From: Sphaerochaetaceae bacterium
GTDB lineage: Bacteria; Spirochaetota; Spirochaetia; Sphaerochaetales; Sphaerochaetaceae
DNA length: 64,000 nucleotides
Direction of reading: 5' to 3'
Assembly: GCA_024699225.1 (NCBI GenBank)
Contig: JAILPZ010000012.1
Coordinates: forward strand, 1-64,000
The translations under genes and the position numbers were made by a program. This document shows, piece by piece, positions 35,800-45,175 of this stretch. The notes under the pieces are model-generated. The model saw only the letters and a list, made by a program, of their open reading frames with translations, was not told the DNA's origin and did not search any database. Within the stretch, counting starts at the first letter, position 1, and every line of letters begins with the position of its first letter.

Positions 35800-36327
35800 C
35801 TAAATCATTTTATTTTTTTCTTCAACGGCTTTTACTATTAAGTCGCAAATTTCCTCAGGGGTTTTATCATCTGTATCTATAACAAGATCTGCTGCTGAAG
35901 TATCACTGTTGTCTATCCCGTATATTCTCTTATACCTGGCACTGTCCTTCTCGTCACGTGCCCTTGTCTGAGCCATGCGCTGCTCAAGAGTACCACCCTC
36001 ACGCTTTAAAACACGCATGCTTCTTGTTTCATCTGAGGCCTTCAGATAAACCTTAAGGTCTGCTTCCTTCATGTTCCAGATTGCAAGGCGGGAACCGAGA
36101 ACGCTGTTTTCATGCTCATAGGCCATCTCAACCATGCGGCGGTCAAGCTCACGGTCAATATTATCATCTGTTTCTGCAAGCTTGCAGAAATCCCAGAAGT
36201 CCATACCGCGCTCCTGAGCCATCTGACGGAATGTGAAGTTTACAAGATGGTAGCCAAGTTTTTCTGCAACCATTGTTGAAACTGTGGTGTTTCCGCAACC
36301 GCTTTTACCTGAAATAGCAATTCTCAT
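35800..36327 (-). CDS. Cytidylate kinase-like P-loop protein
   Basis: A 175-residue P-loop kinase-like protein of the archaeal-type cytidylate kinase family. The N-terminal ISGKSGCGNTT is the Walker A loop, but the lysine expected before the final Thr is replaced by Asn. The later LGSRLAIW, VYLKASDETRSMRVL and RDEKDSARY segments fit the NMP-kinase lid and CMP-binding regions. GAGG precedes the ATG, which overlaps the yicC stop by four bases. It may be an active CMP kinase with a variant loop or a relative with another role. Confidence 0.78.
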   Translation of the reverse strand: MRIAISGKSGCGNTTVSTMVAEKLGYHLVNFTFRQMAQERGMDFWDFCKLAETDDNIDRELDRRMVEMAYEHENSVLGSRLAIWNMKEADLKVYLKASDETRSMRVLKREGGTLEQRMAQTRARDEKDSARYKRIYGIDNSDTSAADLVIDTDDKTPEEICDLIVKAVEEKNKMI

Positions 36328-37199
36328 TCTATATTCCTCATCTGTTCTCTTATATTTTCAAGACAGTCCTTCATATTTACAACTTCAAAGCTGACACTTA
36401 CAACCTGATTTTTTGAACCAATGGTGTTTATCTCCCTGTTCATTTCCTGGCTTAAGAAGTCCATGCGCTTTCCTACAGGTTCAGAAGAAGAGATAAGGCG
36501 CTTGAATTCAGCAATATGGGCATCCAGACGGACCATTTCCTCGCTGATTGTGTACTTGTTCAAAAGCATGGCAACCTCGGTAAGAACGCGGTTCTCATCG
36601 TAGGCGCGGTCCTCAAGTACTTCCTTCATCCTGTTCTCCAGGTTTTCCCTGAGATTCTTCTCCATCTCTGCAGCATTTGCCTTTACAACAGAAAGTGACT
36701 TTTCTATCCCGGCTATAAGGCTCTCAAAGTTCTTCTTCATGGCCTCGCCTTCTCTTGCCCTGCACTCATTTACCTGGCGCATAACCTCCTGAGCACAGTA
36801 ATCAAGACCTTCCATGTAGGCTTCAACACCACTTTTCGGAGCTGAGGCCAGAACACCTTCAAGGGTTGCAAAACGGGCAAGGTCAATCTTTGTATCAAAG
36901 TCTTCTTTGCACAGGCCGTTTATCTTCTTTATGGCCTCAAGATAGGAAAGAGCCGTATTCTCATCAAGAGTTACATCCACAGCGCCCTTAAGAACCTTAA
37001 GTCTTATAAGGACATCCACATGACCTCTCTGGATATTCTGCTTAATAAGCTCGGTTATTTTCTGCTCGTAAGAGGAAAGGGAGACCGGAATATTGCAGTT
37101 TATCTCCAGAAAGCGGCTGTTGACCGACTTGATCTCCATAATAAGATTGTAGTTTTCACAACTGTATTCGGCGTGGCCGAAACTTGTCATACTGTTCAT
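36324..37199 (-). CDS. yicC: YicC family endoribonuclease
   Basis: A 291-residue YicC protein. It begins MTSFGHAEY and has the family EIKSVNSRFLE motif, a long alpha-helical middle, and the C-terminal GKRMDFLSQEMNREINTIGSK and ENIREQ blocks. YicC proteins act as endoribonucleases on small RNAs in Escherichia coli. AGGAAAA precedes the ATG. It is coupled to the cytidylate-kinase-like gene by a four-base overlap. Confidence 0.92.
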   Translation of the reverse strand: MNSMTSFGHAEYSCENYNLIMEIKSVNSRFLEINCNIPVSLSSYEQKITELIKQNIQRGHVDVLIRLKVLKGAVDVTLDENTALSYLEAIKKINGLCKEDFDTKIDLARFATLEGVLASAPKSGVEAYMEGLDYCAQEVMRQVNECRAREGEAMKKNFESLIAGIEKSLSVVKANAAEMEKNLRENLENRMKEVLEDRAYDENRVLTEVAMLLNKYTISEEMVRLDAHIAEFKRLISSSEPVGKRMDFLSQEMNREINTIGSKNQVVSVSFEVVNMKDCLENIREQMRNIE

Positions 37200-37216
37200 T
37201 TTTCCTGCCTGTCTTC

Positions 37217-38176
37217 TCAGAACAAAAGAGATGTTCTGAAAGTAAAATAGCTGCGCTCTGCCTTGTCAGCAGGAACTGTTGCTTCAAGTGTAAAGACTAA
37301 TTTCTCTGCTGTGTAGGAAAGACTGCCGTAGTAGTAAGTTTTTGCCTCTGAATCATCAAACAGAGGACCTTTGTAGGAGCCTGAAAAACATATGTTTCTG
37401 TCCCTTGAAAGCTGCAGAGTAAAGGCAGCAGCAAGATCAAGAGCGCGTTCAGATTCCTCAAACACTGAAGAAACTGTAGCCTCTGCATCAAAAACCAGGG
37501 TTCTGAGCCTTCCCCTTGTTCCGAATCTGTCGGAGGTATAGCCGAGGGAAACTTCCAGGTCCTCGTATGTGTTTTTTATATCAAAATTGGTGTTGCCGTC
37601 TGTATATGTCATAACCGACGGGACAAGAACGTAGAAAGAAACAGGCGCAACCTCTATGCCAAGACCGGCCTTAAGGTTTGTATATTCTGAATTCTGAACC
37701 CTGTCATACTCGGCAAAAAGAGCCTGATTAAAGAAATCAAGAACAGGACTGGTTGAGCAGCTTATTGGACAGTTAAGTCTCTGAAGCTTAGCTCCTGCTT
37801 CAAGCAGGAAGCCACCACCTATGGCCTTGTATCCGTATGCAGCACCAACGTTGAACTTAACATTGTTATAAATATTGTAATAAATGGTATCCTGATCTTT
37901 GTTTCTGTCGGCAAATGAAATATCCAGGCTGACTCCTGCCTGAGCATATTTTGAAGTAAACTCTGCCTTTGCGCCCAGATAGGGAGTTGAAAAATAAGGC
38001 TCATTTTCAAGCACCGGAGAAAAACCGAACTTTACATCTGCCCCGAGTGTTCTGGCCTGATTGTAGAAAAAAAGCCTTGCCGGATTCTCAAAGAACGGAT
38101 TCTCAGGAGAAATAAGAGAAAAGACAGAAAACAGAGAGACAAAAAGAAGAACAAACAGGACTAAGGCTTTTCTCAT
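37217..38176 (-). CDS. Predicted outer-membrane protein, unknown function
   Basis: A 319-residue product with a signal peptide (LVLFVLLFVSLFSVFSL) and a C-terminal half of alternating beta strands ending in aromatic Phe (SYFTFRTSLLF), a typical outer-membrane barrel closing strand. Two cysteines, CPISCS, lie near residue 135. No family recognised. The ATG overlaps the TSCPD gene stop (ATGA) and has GAGGGAAG ahead of it, so it is the second gene of that unit, and yicC follows after 17 bases. Confidence 0.72.
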   Translation of the reverse strand: MRKALVLFVLLFVSLFSVFSLISPENPFFENPARLFFYNQARTLGADVKFGFSPVLENEPYFSTPYLGAKAEFTSKYAQAGVSLDISFADRNKDQDTIYYNIYNNVKFNVGAAYGYKAIGGGFLLEAGAKLQRLNCPISCSTSPVLDFFNQALFAEYDRVQNSEYTNLKAGLGIEVAPVSFYVLVPSVMTYTDGNTNFDIKNTYEDLEVSLGYTSDRFGTRGRLRTLVFDAEATVSSVFEESERALDLAAAFTLQLSRDRNICFSGSYKGPLFDDSEAKTYYYGSLSYTAEKLVFTLEATVPADKAERSYFTFRTSLLF

Positions 38177-38418
38177 CTTCCCTCAATAGCTTTTGCCAGC
38201 TGATCCGGACAGGATGTGGATCTGAAGCCGCATCTTATTCCGCGAAGGCGTTTGACAACCTCATCTGCCTTCATACCCTTACAAAGGCTTACTATTCCCT
38301 TGTGGTTACCGTCGCAGCCACGGGTAAATTCTACATCTTCAACAACATCTTCATCATTAATCCAGACTTTGATATTTGTTGCGCAGATTCCCTGCGGTTT
38401 AAAATCAATAATTTTCAT
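38173..38418 (-). CDS. TSCPD domain protein (TIGR03905-like)
   Basis: An 81-residue single-domain protein. It carries GICATNIKVWINDEDVVEDVEFTRGCDGN and ends with RCGFRSTSCPDQLAKAIE, the TSCPD motif also found at the C-terminus of some ribonucleotide reductases. Its own function is unknown. The ATG has no Shine-Dalgarno; TATTAT lies seven bases upstream with TTTTCA 17 bases before that, inside the end of dinB, so it probably begins a transcript of its own. Confidence 0.83.
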   Translation of the reverse strand: MKIIDFKPQGICATNIKVWINDEDVVEDVEFTRGCDGNHKGIVSLCKGMKADEVVKRLRGIRCGFRSTSCPDQLAKAIEGR

Positions 38419-38425
38419 AGTTTGA

Positions 38426-38454
38426 ATAATAACAGAAACACTCCGACTTGAAAA
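38426..38454 (-). promoter_or_regulatory. Promoter of the TSCPD gene, abutting its ATG
   Basis: TTTTCA (38449-38454) and TATTAT (38426-38431) are 17 bases apart. Seven bases separate the -10 box from the ATG at 38418. The -35 box is weak. Confidence 0.55.
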
Positions 38455-38456
38455 CC

Positions 38457-39611
38457 TCAGCTCTTATCAAGCTCGGACGCTTTCTGAAGCTTCAGACCCC
38501 GGCTTCCAAGGGCATGAATAACCTTATCCAGGTCCCTTTTCCTGTGGTCCTCTTCAGAAAAAAGCGAATCCTGCAGCGGCTTGTCAGCTTCATATGTCTG
38601 ATAGAGACCCAGTCCTATCAGCCTTATCCCCTCACCCTCCTTCCATTTTGAGGAAAGAAGGTCCTTTGAAATGCTGTAAATCTGATCTGCGTTTAAAACG
38701 GGATAGGATGGCGTAGTCTGAACCGTGATGGTGGAAAAATCTCCCCACCTGAGCTTAAGTCCTACGGTTTTGGCCATAACTCCTTCATCCAGGGAGCGCC
38801 CCATAAGTTCCTGACTCATTCCCAGAAGACACCTGTGAAGACTTTCTGAATCCTTTACATCCTGAAAGAACGTAGTCTCAGTTGATATGGAGTGGCTTTT
38901 AGCTTCTTCATATGTATTTGGATCTTCACCGCGGACAGCCTTGTAAACATAGGTTCCCATACTCTTTCCAAAGAAGGAACAAAGGGCAGAAAGGCTTAGG
39001 TTTCTTGCCTGGGACGGAGTATAAAGACCATGGGAATTTAAGGCTATAATACTGCTTTTTCCAATACCCCAGATTTTCTCAAGTCCTATTGCATCTATAA
39101 ACTTCTCCTCATAACCTGGAGAGACCATGCACAGTCCGTCAGGCTTGTTGTAGTCACTTGCCATCTTGGCTATAAACGGAGATGAAGCTATCCCCACACT
39201 CATGGTTATTCCTATCTCTTCCTTAACTCTTTCCTTGATTTTCATGGCAAGAGGTTTTGGAGGACCGAAGAGTTTTCCGGTTCCTGTCATATCAAGACGC
39301 GCCTCATCAATTGAAACCTGATGAAAAACGGGACTGTACTCTTTCAATATTGTCATAACAGAGCGGCTTACCGAGCTGTAGAGTTTCATATTTGGGGCAA
39401 TAAAAATACCTGATGGACAGAGCTTTTTTGCCTGTAAGGCAGGCATGGCTGAATGTACACCGTATTTTCTTGCTTCATAAGAACATGTAGATACTACACT
39501 GCGGGCTACCGGAAGGCCTATTATCAAAGGTTTTCCCCTGTACTGGGGGTTGTCCCTCTGCTCCACTGAGGCGAAAAAAGCATCCAGATCTACATGAAAG
39601 AAAAGAGGCAT
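38457..39611 (-). CDS. dinB: DNA polymerase IV (DinB)
   Basis: A 384-residue Y-family translesion polymerase. The catalytic block FHVDLDAFFASVEQRD is at the N-terminus with the steric-gate aromatic in FF, and SIDEARLD holds the second acidic pair; the aromatic usually found after the Ala is replaced by Arg. The helix-hairpin-helix GIGKSS and the little-finger domain follow. It lies downstream of pncB and serS, and GAGG before the ATG supports cotranscription. No SOS box is visible. Confidence 0.94.
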   Translation of the reverse strand: MPLFFHVDLDAFFASVEQRDNPQYRGKPLIIGLPVARSVVSTCSYEARKYGVHSAMPALQAKKLCPSGIFIAPNMKLYSSVSRSVMTILKEYSPVFHQVSIDEARLDMTGTGKLFGPPKPLAMKIKERVKEEIGITMSVGIASSPFIAKMASDYNKPDGLCMVSPGYEEKFIDAIGLEKIWGIGKSSIIALNSHGLYTPSQARNLSLSALCSFFGKSMGTYVYKAVRGEDPNTYEEAKSHSISTETTFFQDVKDSESLHRCLLGMSQELMGRSLDEGVMAKTVGLKLRWGDFSTITVQTTPSYPVLNADQIYSISKDLLSSKWKEGEGIRLIGLGLYQTYEADKPLQDSLFSEEDHRKRDLDKVIHALGSRGLKLQKASELDKS

Positions 39612-39619
39612 GTCAGGCC

Positions 39620-40825
39620 TCAGTTGACCTCGTGTGTCATTCTCCAGTCAATACAGCGCTGAAGATAGTCCACATATGAGGGGTTTTTACACATTCCCTT
39701 GCCAGAAACATCGGATATTTTTGCAACATCCATGCCATTGCAAAGTGTCGTCTTCATTACAATATTAAGAGGTATGGCCTCTGTGTCGTTGGAGATGTAG
39801 GTACCAATTCCAAAGGCAACCCTTACGCGGCCCTTAAAGTGCTCGTTAATCTTATCTGCCTTCTCAAAGTTAAGAGAGTCACTGAAAAGAAGGGTCTTGG
39901 TCTTTGGATCAATTCCCAGATTCTCGTAATGGGAGATCATCTTCTCACCCCAGGCAATCGGATCCCCGCTGTCATGTCTGACACCGGAGAAGAGAGTTGC
40001 AAAGGTAAGTCTGAAATCACGAAGGAAACAGTCTGTTGTTATGGTATCTGTAAGTGCAGTTCCGTTTAAGACTCCGTACTCTTTAACCCAGGCATCCAGG
40101 GCAAACCAGTTTGAGTAGGCCGGATTATGCTTGTGCTCACCCTGTCCTGTACACATAATCCACTCATGTGCCATGGTTCCTACAGGTTTAAGTCCCAGCT
40201 TTTTTGCAAGATATACGTTGGAAGTTCCGGAGAAAACCGAAGAGCCGTTGTTTACGGTACAAAGCTCACAGACAGCAAGTTCCTGAGCCTCGGAAGAAAG
40301 GCGCCTTCTTATTCCGAATTCACTGAAATAACCGATTTTAAGCGTACCGTCGAGAAGCTTCTGCTTCTTCTGCTTAAGGCGTTCCTTAAAGCTTGCAAAA
40401 AGCTTTTCATAATCGTAAGCCATGCGGAAATAAACTTCATTTACGATTGCAAGTGTCGGAATTTCATAGAGTGAGGTGTTAAGCCAGGTGCCGCGCGTCT
40501 CTATTGAGAGGCCGCATTCGGCATCTGTACTTATTTCAAAATCCTCGTAACGGGGGTTCCACAGTCTGAGAAAGTCAACATAGGAACCCTTCATCCATTT
40601 GATTTTATTCAGGTACTCAAGCTCATCTTCATGAAAGCGAAGTGAACAGTAGAGCTTTATCTGCCTCTTTATCTCATCAACCATCTCCTGTGTGAAATGG
40701 ACATTCTTGTTTCTGCAGGCAAAGGACCATGTTGTTTTGTAACCGCTGAAGTTATGGTAGATGGCCTGTCCCATTGAGAACTTGTACATGTCTGTTTCAA
40801 GCAGACTGTTGATGATTTGATGCAT
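39620..40825 (-). CDS. pncB: Nicotinate phosphoribosyltransferase
   Basis: Makes nicotinate mononucleotide from nicotinate and PRPP, the salvage step for NAD. The 401-residue protein has TDMYKFSMGQAIY at the N-terminus, GTSNVYLAKK, GTMAHEWIM with the catalytic His, and RHDSGDPIAWG in the core. The stop and start codons of serS-pncB-dinB are spaced within a few bases, so they form one operon. Confidence 0.95.
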   Translation of the reverse strand: MHQIINSLLETDMYKFSMGQAIYHNFSGYKTTWSFACRNKNVHFTQEMVDEIKRQIKLYCSLRFHEDELEYLNKIKWMKGSYVDFLRLWNPRYEDFEISTDAECGLSIETRGTWLNTSLYEIPTLAIVNEVYFRMAYDYEKLFASFKERLKQKKQKLLDGTLKIGYFSEFGIRRRLSSEAQELAVCELCTVNNGSSVFSGTSNVYLAKKLGLKPVGTMAHEWIMCTGQGEHKHNPAYSNWFALDAWVKEYGVLNGTALTDTITTDCFLRDFRLTFATLFSGVRHDSGDPIAWGEKMISHYENLGIDPKTKTLLFSDSLNFEKADKINEHFKGRVRVAFGIGTYISNDTEAIPLNIVMKTTLCNGMDVAKISDVSGKGMCKNPSYVDYLQRCIDWRMTHEVN

Positions 40826-42100
40826 TTACCTTCTGATTTCCTTTACACCGCAGTAAGGAACGAGAGCCTCAGGAATCCTGACACTTCCGTCTTCCTGCTG
40901 ATAGTTTTCAAGGACAGCAACGAGAGCTCTTGAAACTGCAACTGCAGTTCCGTTGAGCATGTGAACGTACTTTGTCTTTCCGTCGTCATCCTTAAATCTT
41001 ATATTGAGGTTTCTTGCCTGGTAGTCAGTACAGTTGGATGTACTTGTAACTTCACCGTACTCTCCGCTGTCTCCACGACCCGGCATCCAGGCCTCAATAT
41101 CGAACTTTCTGTATGCAGGAGCACCAAGGTCTCCTGTACATGTATCCACTACTCTGTAGGCAAGGCCAAGGCCGCTGAAAATTTCCTCTTCAATTGCGAG
41201 AAGCTCTTCATGCATTCTGTCACTGTCCTCAGGGAGGCAGAAAATGAACATCTCAAGCTTTGAGAACTGGTGAACTCTGTACAGACCCTTTGAATACTGT
41301 CCGGCTCCGCCTGCTTCTCTTCTGAAGCAGTGGCTGAGTCCTGTCATTCTTACGGGAAGTTCACTCTTTTCAAAAACCCTTCCTGAATTGTAGCCGCCAA
41401 GTGTAATCTCGGCTGTTCCGACAAGTGCTGTACCTGTACCCTCTACAGTATAAATATTACTCTCTTCTCCTCTCGGATTAAAGCCAATTCCTTCAAGAAT
41501 CTCTTCCTTGGCAACATCCGGAGTGATAATCGGTGTAAAACCGTGCTTCATGACTATATCCAGAGCATAGCGTTCAAGACCCATCTGAAGCAGAACAGCC
41601 TCGTTCTTGAGGTAGTAGAACTTAGGTCCGCTAACCTTTGTAGCTGTATCAAAATCAATAAGGTCAAGCTTCTCACCAAGCTGTACATGATCAAGTGCCT
41701 TGAAATTAAATACCGGCGGCTTTCCTACAAACTTGATGGCTGTGCTGTCCTTGTCTTCCTTTCCAATCGGTGCTGAGGGATGAGCGTAGTTGGGGATCTG
41801 GTGAAGAAGAGCGTTGTACTCCTTTTCAACTTCCTCAAGCTTTGCTTCTGCTGCAGCAATACCTTCCTTGAGCTTTCTTCCCTCTTCTATAAGAACCTGC
41901 CTCTCAGATGCGTCCATGGGACCCTTCATCTTTGCTGCATTGGCATTTCTCTGTGTTCTGAGTTCTTCAGCCTCATGCATGAGAGCAGCCCTGCTGTCCT
42001 GAAGCTCTATTACATGGTCAAGATCGACCTTCATATTTCTGTTCTTTATGTTGAGTGCTATCTCATCATGTCTTGTTCTGAGTTCTCTGTAATCTATCAT
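40826..42100 (-). CDS. serS: Seryl-tRNA synthetase
   Basis: Class II synthetase charging tRNA-Ser. The N-terminal helical arm (residues about 25-100) is rich in heptads, followed by motif 2 around GLSHCFRREAG and motif 3 with MLNGTAVAVSRALVAVLEN. Length 424 is normal. GAGG lies eight bases before the ATG. It heads the serS-pncB-dinB operon and is divergent from the glycosyltransferase-like gene. Confidence 0.97.
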   Translation of the reverse strand: MIDYRELRTRHDEIALNIKNRNMKVDLDHVIELQDSRAALMHEAEELRTQRNANAAKMKGPMDASERQVLIEEGRKLKEGIAAAEAKLEEVEKEYNALLHQIPNYAHPSAPIGKEDKDSTAIKFVGKPPVFNFKALDHVQLGEKLDLIDFDTATKVSGPKFYYLKNEAVLLQMGLERYALDIVMKHGFTPIITPDVAKEEILEGIGFNPRGEESNIYTVEGTGTALVGTAEITLGGYNSGRVFEKSELPVRMTGLSHCFRREAGGAGQYSKGLYRVHQFSKLEMFIFCLPEDSDRMHEELLAIEEEIFSGLGLAYRVVDTCTGDLGAPAYRKFDIEAWMPGRGDSGEYGEVTSTSNCTDYQARNLNIRFKDDDGKTKYVHMLNGTAVAVSRALVAVLENYQQEDGSVRIPEALVPYCGVKEIRR

Positions 42101-42153
42101 TTTTTTACCTCACAGCGATTATACTGAGAATACCCCCAAACCTTCAATATCAG

Positions 42154-42182
42154 TTGCCAAATGAATTGAATCTCAGTATCCT
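42154..42182 (+). promoter_or_regulatory. Promoter next to the glycosyltransferase-like gene start
   Basis: TTGCCA (42154-42159) and TATCCT (42177-42182) are 17 bases apart; eight bases later is the ATG. A leader of about two bases is predicted, and no Shine-Dalgarno is present. Confidence 0.62.
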
Positions 42183-42190
42183 TAAATTGG

Positions 42191-43093
42191 ATGCAGAACT
42201 ATCAGATTATTTCAAGACACAGTGATATAAACCACCTCATAAGCGGCCTTCACAGCGAGGAGTTCCTTGCCGTGGGAATTATGGATACGGGAACAAAGCA
42301 GAACCTTGAAGAGGCAATCCGCTGGTATACAAGCAACTATAATCACAACATCCACGTTCTAACCCAGGCTGACAGAATCAGCGTTGATGAGTTAAGCAGC
42401 CGCTACCCTGATATTACCCTGATAGTTTTTGACCAGAGCCCCTCTCTTGCAGAGAGAATTAATGCACTGGCAAATGCATGCGGAACCACATACTTTTACG
42501 TAACCAGATCAGATGTGGACCTTGTGGATTTCAACTGGGCAGGAATAGAAAAAGCCATGAAGGCCGAGCCTCATCCTGTAGTAATTTCCCCTATTGTCTT
42601 TAACAAGGACAAGGAGCTGATTCCTACAGTCAGAGCTCCAAAGCTCAACAATCAGGACGTGGATCCGCTGAGCCTTCTTCCGGGAAGAGGCATGGATGCC
42701 ACGCTCTACCCGTTTTTGGGCTTAGGGCTTTACGACAGAGCTCTTTTTCAGAGAATCAGAGGTTATGATGAGGAGCTGGAAAGTGCCTACTGGCAGACTC
42801 TGGACTTTGGAACAAGGTGCTGGCTCTACGGCTGTCCCATCTACTCATCCTGCGACCTGGCCATAATCTTCTTTGGCAAACAGTTTCTTATTGAGGACCG
42901 CTCTGAGACAAAGAACGTCAGCCGCTTCTACACAAAGGCCATGTGCGTAAGACTTCATAAGGGCAGAGTTCTGGTAAAGAAAGCCTACAAGACGGATAAG
43001 AGATTTATGAATGAGCAGGTAAAACCGAGAATTGGTATGTACAAAACCGATTTTACCTCTCTTTGCAACAACTGGGTTTTCCCCGAGCAGTAA
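42191..43093 (+). CDS. Glycosyltransferase-like protein (GT-A fold suspected)
   Basis: A 300-residue cytosolic protein, not firmly assigned. The pattern is like family 2 glycosyltransferases: an N-terminal alpha/beta part with ITLIVFDQSPSLAERIN, then TYFYVTRSDVDLVDFNW, where the acidic DVD could be the metal-binding DxD, and later LYDRALFQRIRGYDEELESAYWQTLDFGTRCWLYG, whose GYDE and following ED-type region match acceptor-site features. It probably transfers a sugar for an envelope glycan. It stands alone between two promoters. Confidence 0.55.
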   Translation: MQNYQIISRHSDINHLISGLHSEEFLAVGIMDTGTKQNLEEAIRWYTSNYNHNIHVLTQADRISVDELSSRYPDITLIVFDQSPSLAERINALANACGTTYFYVTRSDVDLVDFNWAGIEKAMKAEPHPVVISPIVFNKDKELIPTVRAPKLNNQDVDPLSLLPGRGMDATLYPFLGLGLYDRALFQRIRGYDEELESAYWQTLDFGTRCWLYGCPIYSSCDLAIIFFGKQFLIEDRSETKNVSRFYTKAMCVRLHKGRVLVKKAYKTDKRFMNEQVKPRIGMYKTDFTSLCNNWVFPEQ

Positions 43094-45175
43094 TTAATAG
43101 ACAACCTTTTTCATTTGTTCAAGCATGGCTGCAGTCTTCTTCTTGCTCTCCTTGATAAAGGAGTTGTCCTCAAGCGGACCCATGACAGATTCAAGCTCGT
43201 CGTAGGACTTGTAAGTCCACAGTCTGAAGTCTCTTGAGTAGTCCTTGGCCCTTGTGGCGTAGACCTGGTCATCTATGAATGAACGTGTCTTTGAAAGTTT
43301 CTTCTTAAGGTCATTCCATCTCTTCTCGGAAATTGAAGAACAGCCTGTCAGGCTCTTGTAGGAAGTTATGGCGTTAAGAGCCTTCTCAAGAGGATACTCC
43401 TCAAACCACTTGTCGTAGACCTTGTGAAGTTCCTTCCAGTTCTTAAACTCGCCCTTTTTGATCCTGTTCTTAAGATCCTCTACCTTGTATGACGGAACAA
43501 GCTGGCCGCCGAGGTTTTCCCATTCCTTGCAGGCCTTTGAACTCTTTGCATCCAGAGAAGATACGGATACTCCGTTTTTACTGCAGTAGGAGACAATCTC
43601 CTTTGCACAGTAGTACTCAATCATGTCACTGTAGGCCTGAAGAGCCTTTTCACATCTGAGAACCCTCACCGGTGTCTTGGAGTTTTCCATATCAGTAATC
43701 TGGACCTTGTTCTCATCATGATCTGCTTCCTCATAGAGGTCTCTTAAGGTAAAGAATGCATCAAGAATTTCAGCTGCAGTATCAGGAGCAAGGTAGTCTG
43801 TTTCAATATGCTGAACAGCCTGTTTTCTCTTGTCCCTGTCAGCAAACTTGCCGCAGTTTCTTTCAAGTGCGTACATGTTGTTTATCCACAGGAAGGCAGG
43901 ATAAATCTGTCTGTAGCCGTGCTTTAAGTTATCTGAAAGAAGTGTGAACGGGAAACGGATATTCAGCTCGTGAATATACTGGCCCTTGGAAATCATGACA
44001 AAGCTTGCAAAGCGGCTGTTGTACTTGATTGAAGATGAAAGAGCCGGCCAGAAACCGCGTCCGGCACGCATCTCGCCGTCAGCTGCACGACTGTTGTGGT
44101 TTGAACCGATATTAGCACCGGCTGCCATGTTTGACTGTCCCATGATAAGGGCAGAAATCAAGAATGAATTGTTGTGGTGCTGCTCGTGGAACGGGAACAG
44201 AAGGTTGCTCAGAACCTCACAGCATGAGACTGTTGAGTTATCTCCGAGAACAGAGTTTATCAGTCTTGCACCGTACTTAAGCTGACTGTTTTCGCACATT
44301 ACGAACCTGATGGCCTTACAGCCGTAGAAGATCTTGCATCCGGGTCCGATTATACCGTTTACAAGCTCTATACCCTCTCCGAGCTGAACAGGAGATTCCT
44401 TTGTGCTTTTGATTGTAATGTTCTTAATCTTGTTGGCACCCTTTATGTAGCAGGAGGGTCCAATCATTACATCCTTGATAATACCCGTATCCTTAATCAC
44501 ACAGCCTTCACCAACCTCACCGTACCAGCCGCGTTCAGATGAATAGGAAGATTTTGTAAGAGCCCAGAGAGCCTTATTCAGGTCCTTGTCTGCAGGATTG
44601 TCCGCCCAGAGAAATGCATCTGCACAGGTTAAGTCCTCAAAGGCTGCAATTGCCCTGCCCTCGTTCTCATTCATAACTGAAAGAGAAACCAGAACAGAAG
44701 GATCTTCTCCGTCTTTTAATATGCAGTTTCCGAACTTGCTGTGGTTTGTAGTCTGAAGCTCTCTGATATGGAAGAGTATGCATTTGTCGTGAACAATATA
44801 GTGGCTCATGAAGCTCACACCGCGAATTGAACAGCAATCTCCTATATCACTGCTGATTATGGTGCTGTAGTAAATTCCGCAGGGAAGTTCAAGGTCATGG
44901 TAATGCAGAGCGCAGGGTTTAACCCTGCCAATTCTTACCTTGCCGTAGAAGGCTGCACGTCTTATGCAGGAAGGGTCAAACTCATCCTTAACAAGAACGT
45001 TGTTCCAGTCATCTGCGATATTGTCGTTTTTTTCAAGAACAGAAATCTCCTGCTCTGTAAGATGACGGTAAACAGAATCATCTCCACTAACCTTATTTCT
45101 GAATTTGTATTCATCACCTTCGATAAAACCAAAGCCGGTCAGGCCTTTTTCAACAATAGTTACACTTTCACTCAT
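43094..45175 (-). CDS. DUF4954 family protein with left-handed beta-helix
   Basis: A 693-residue protein of the DUF4954 family. Residues about 60-330 contain hexapeptide-type repeats with Ile/Val and Gly (ISSDIGDCCSIRGVSF, VIKDTGIIKDVMIGPSCYIKGANKI) expected to form a left-handed beta-helix like sugar nucleotidyl- or acetyltransferases. The C-terminal half is helical. The function is unknown. GGGAG precedes the ATG, which overlaps the topB stop by one base, so it is cotranscribed with topB. Confidence 0.8.
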   Translation of the reverse strand: MSESVTIVEKGLTGFGFIEGDEYKFRNKVSGDDSVYRHLTEQEISVLEKNDNIADDWNNVLVKDEFDPSCIRRAAFYGKVRIGRVKPCALHYHDLELPCGIYYSTIISSDIGDCCSIRGVSFMSHYIVHDKCILFHIRELQTTNHSKFGNCILKDGEDPSVLVSLSVMNENEGRAIAAFEDLTCADAFLWADNPADKDLNKALWALTKSSYSSERGWYGEVGEGCVIKDTGIIKDVMIGPSCYIKGANKIKNITIKSTKESPVQLGEGIELVNGIIGPGCKIFYGCKAIRFVMCENSQLKYGARLINSVLGDNSTVSCCEVLSNLLFPFHEQHHNNSFLISALIMGQSNMAAGANIGSNHNSRAADGEMRAGRGFWPALSSSIKYNSRFASFVMISKGQYIHELNIRFPFTLLSDNLKHGYRQIYPAFLWINNMYALERNCGKFADRDKRKQAVQHIETDYLAPDTAAEILDAFFTLRDLYEEADHDENKVQITDMENSKTPVRVLRCEKALQAYSDMIEYYCAKEIVSYCSKNGVSVSSLDAKSSKACKEWENLGGQLVPSYKVEDLKNRIKKGEFKNWKELHKVYDKWFEEYPLEKALNAITSYKSLTGCSSISEKRWNDLKKKLSKTRSFIDDQVYATRAKDYSRDFRLWTYKSYDELESVMGPLEDNSFIKESKKKTAAMLEQMKKVVY

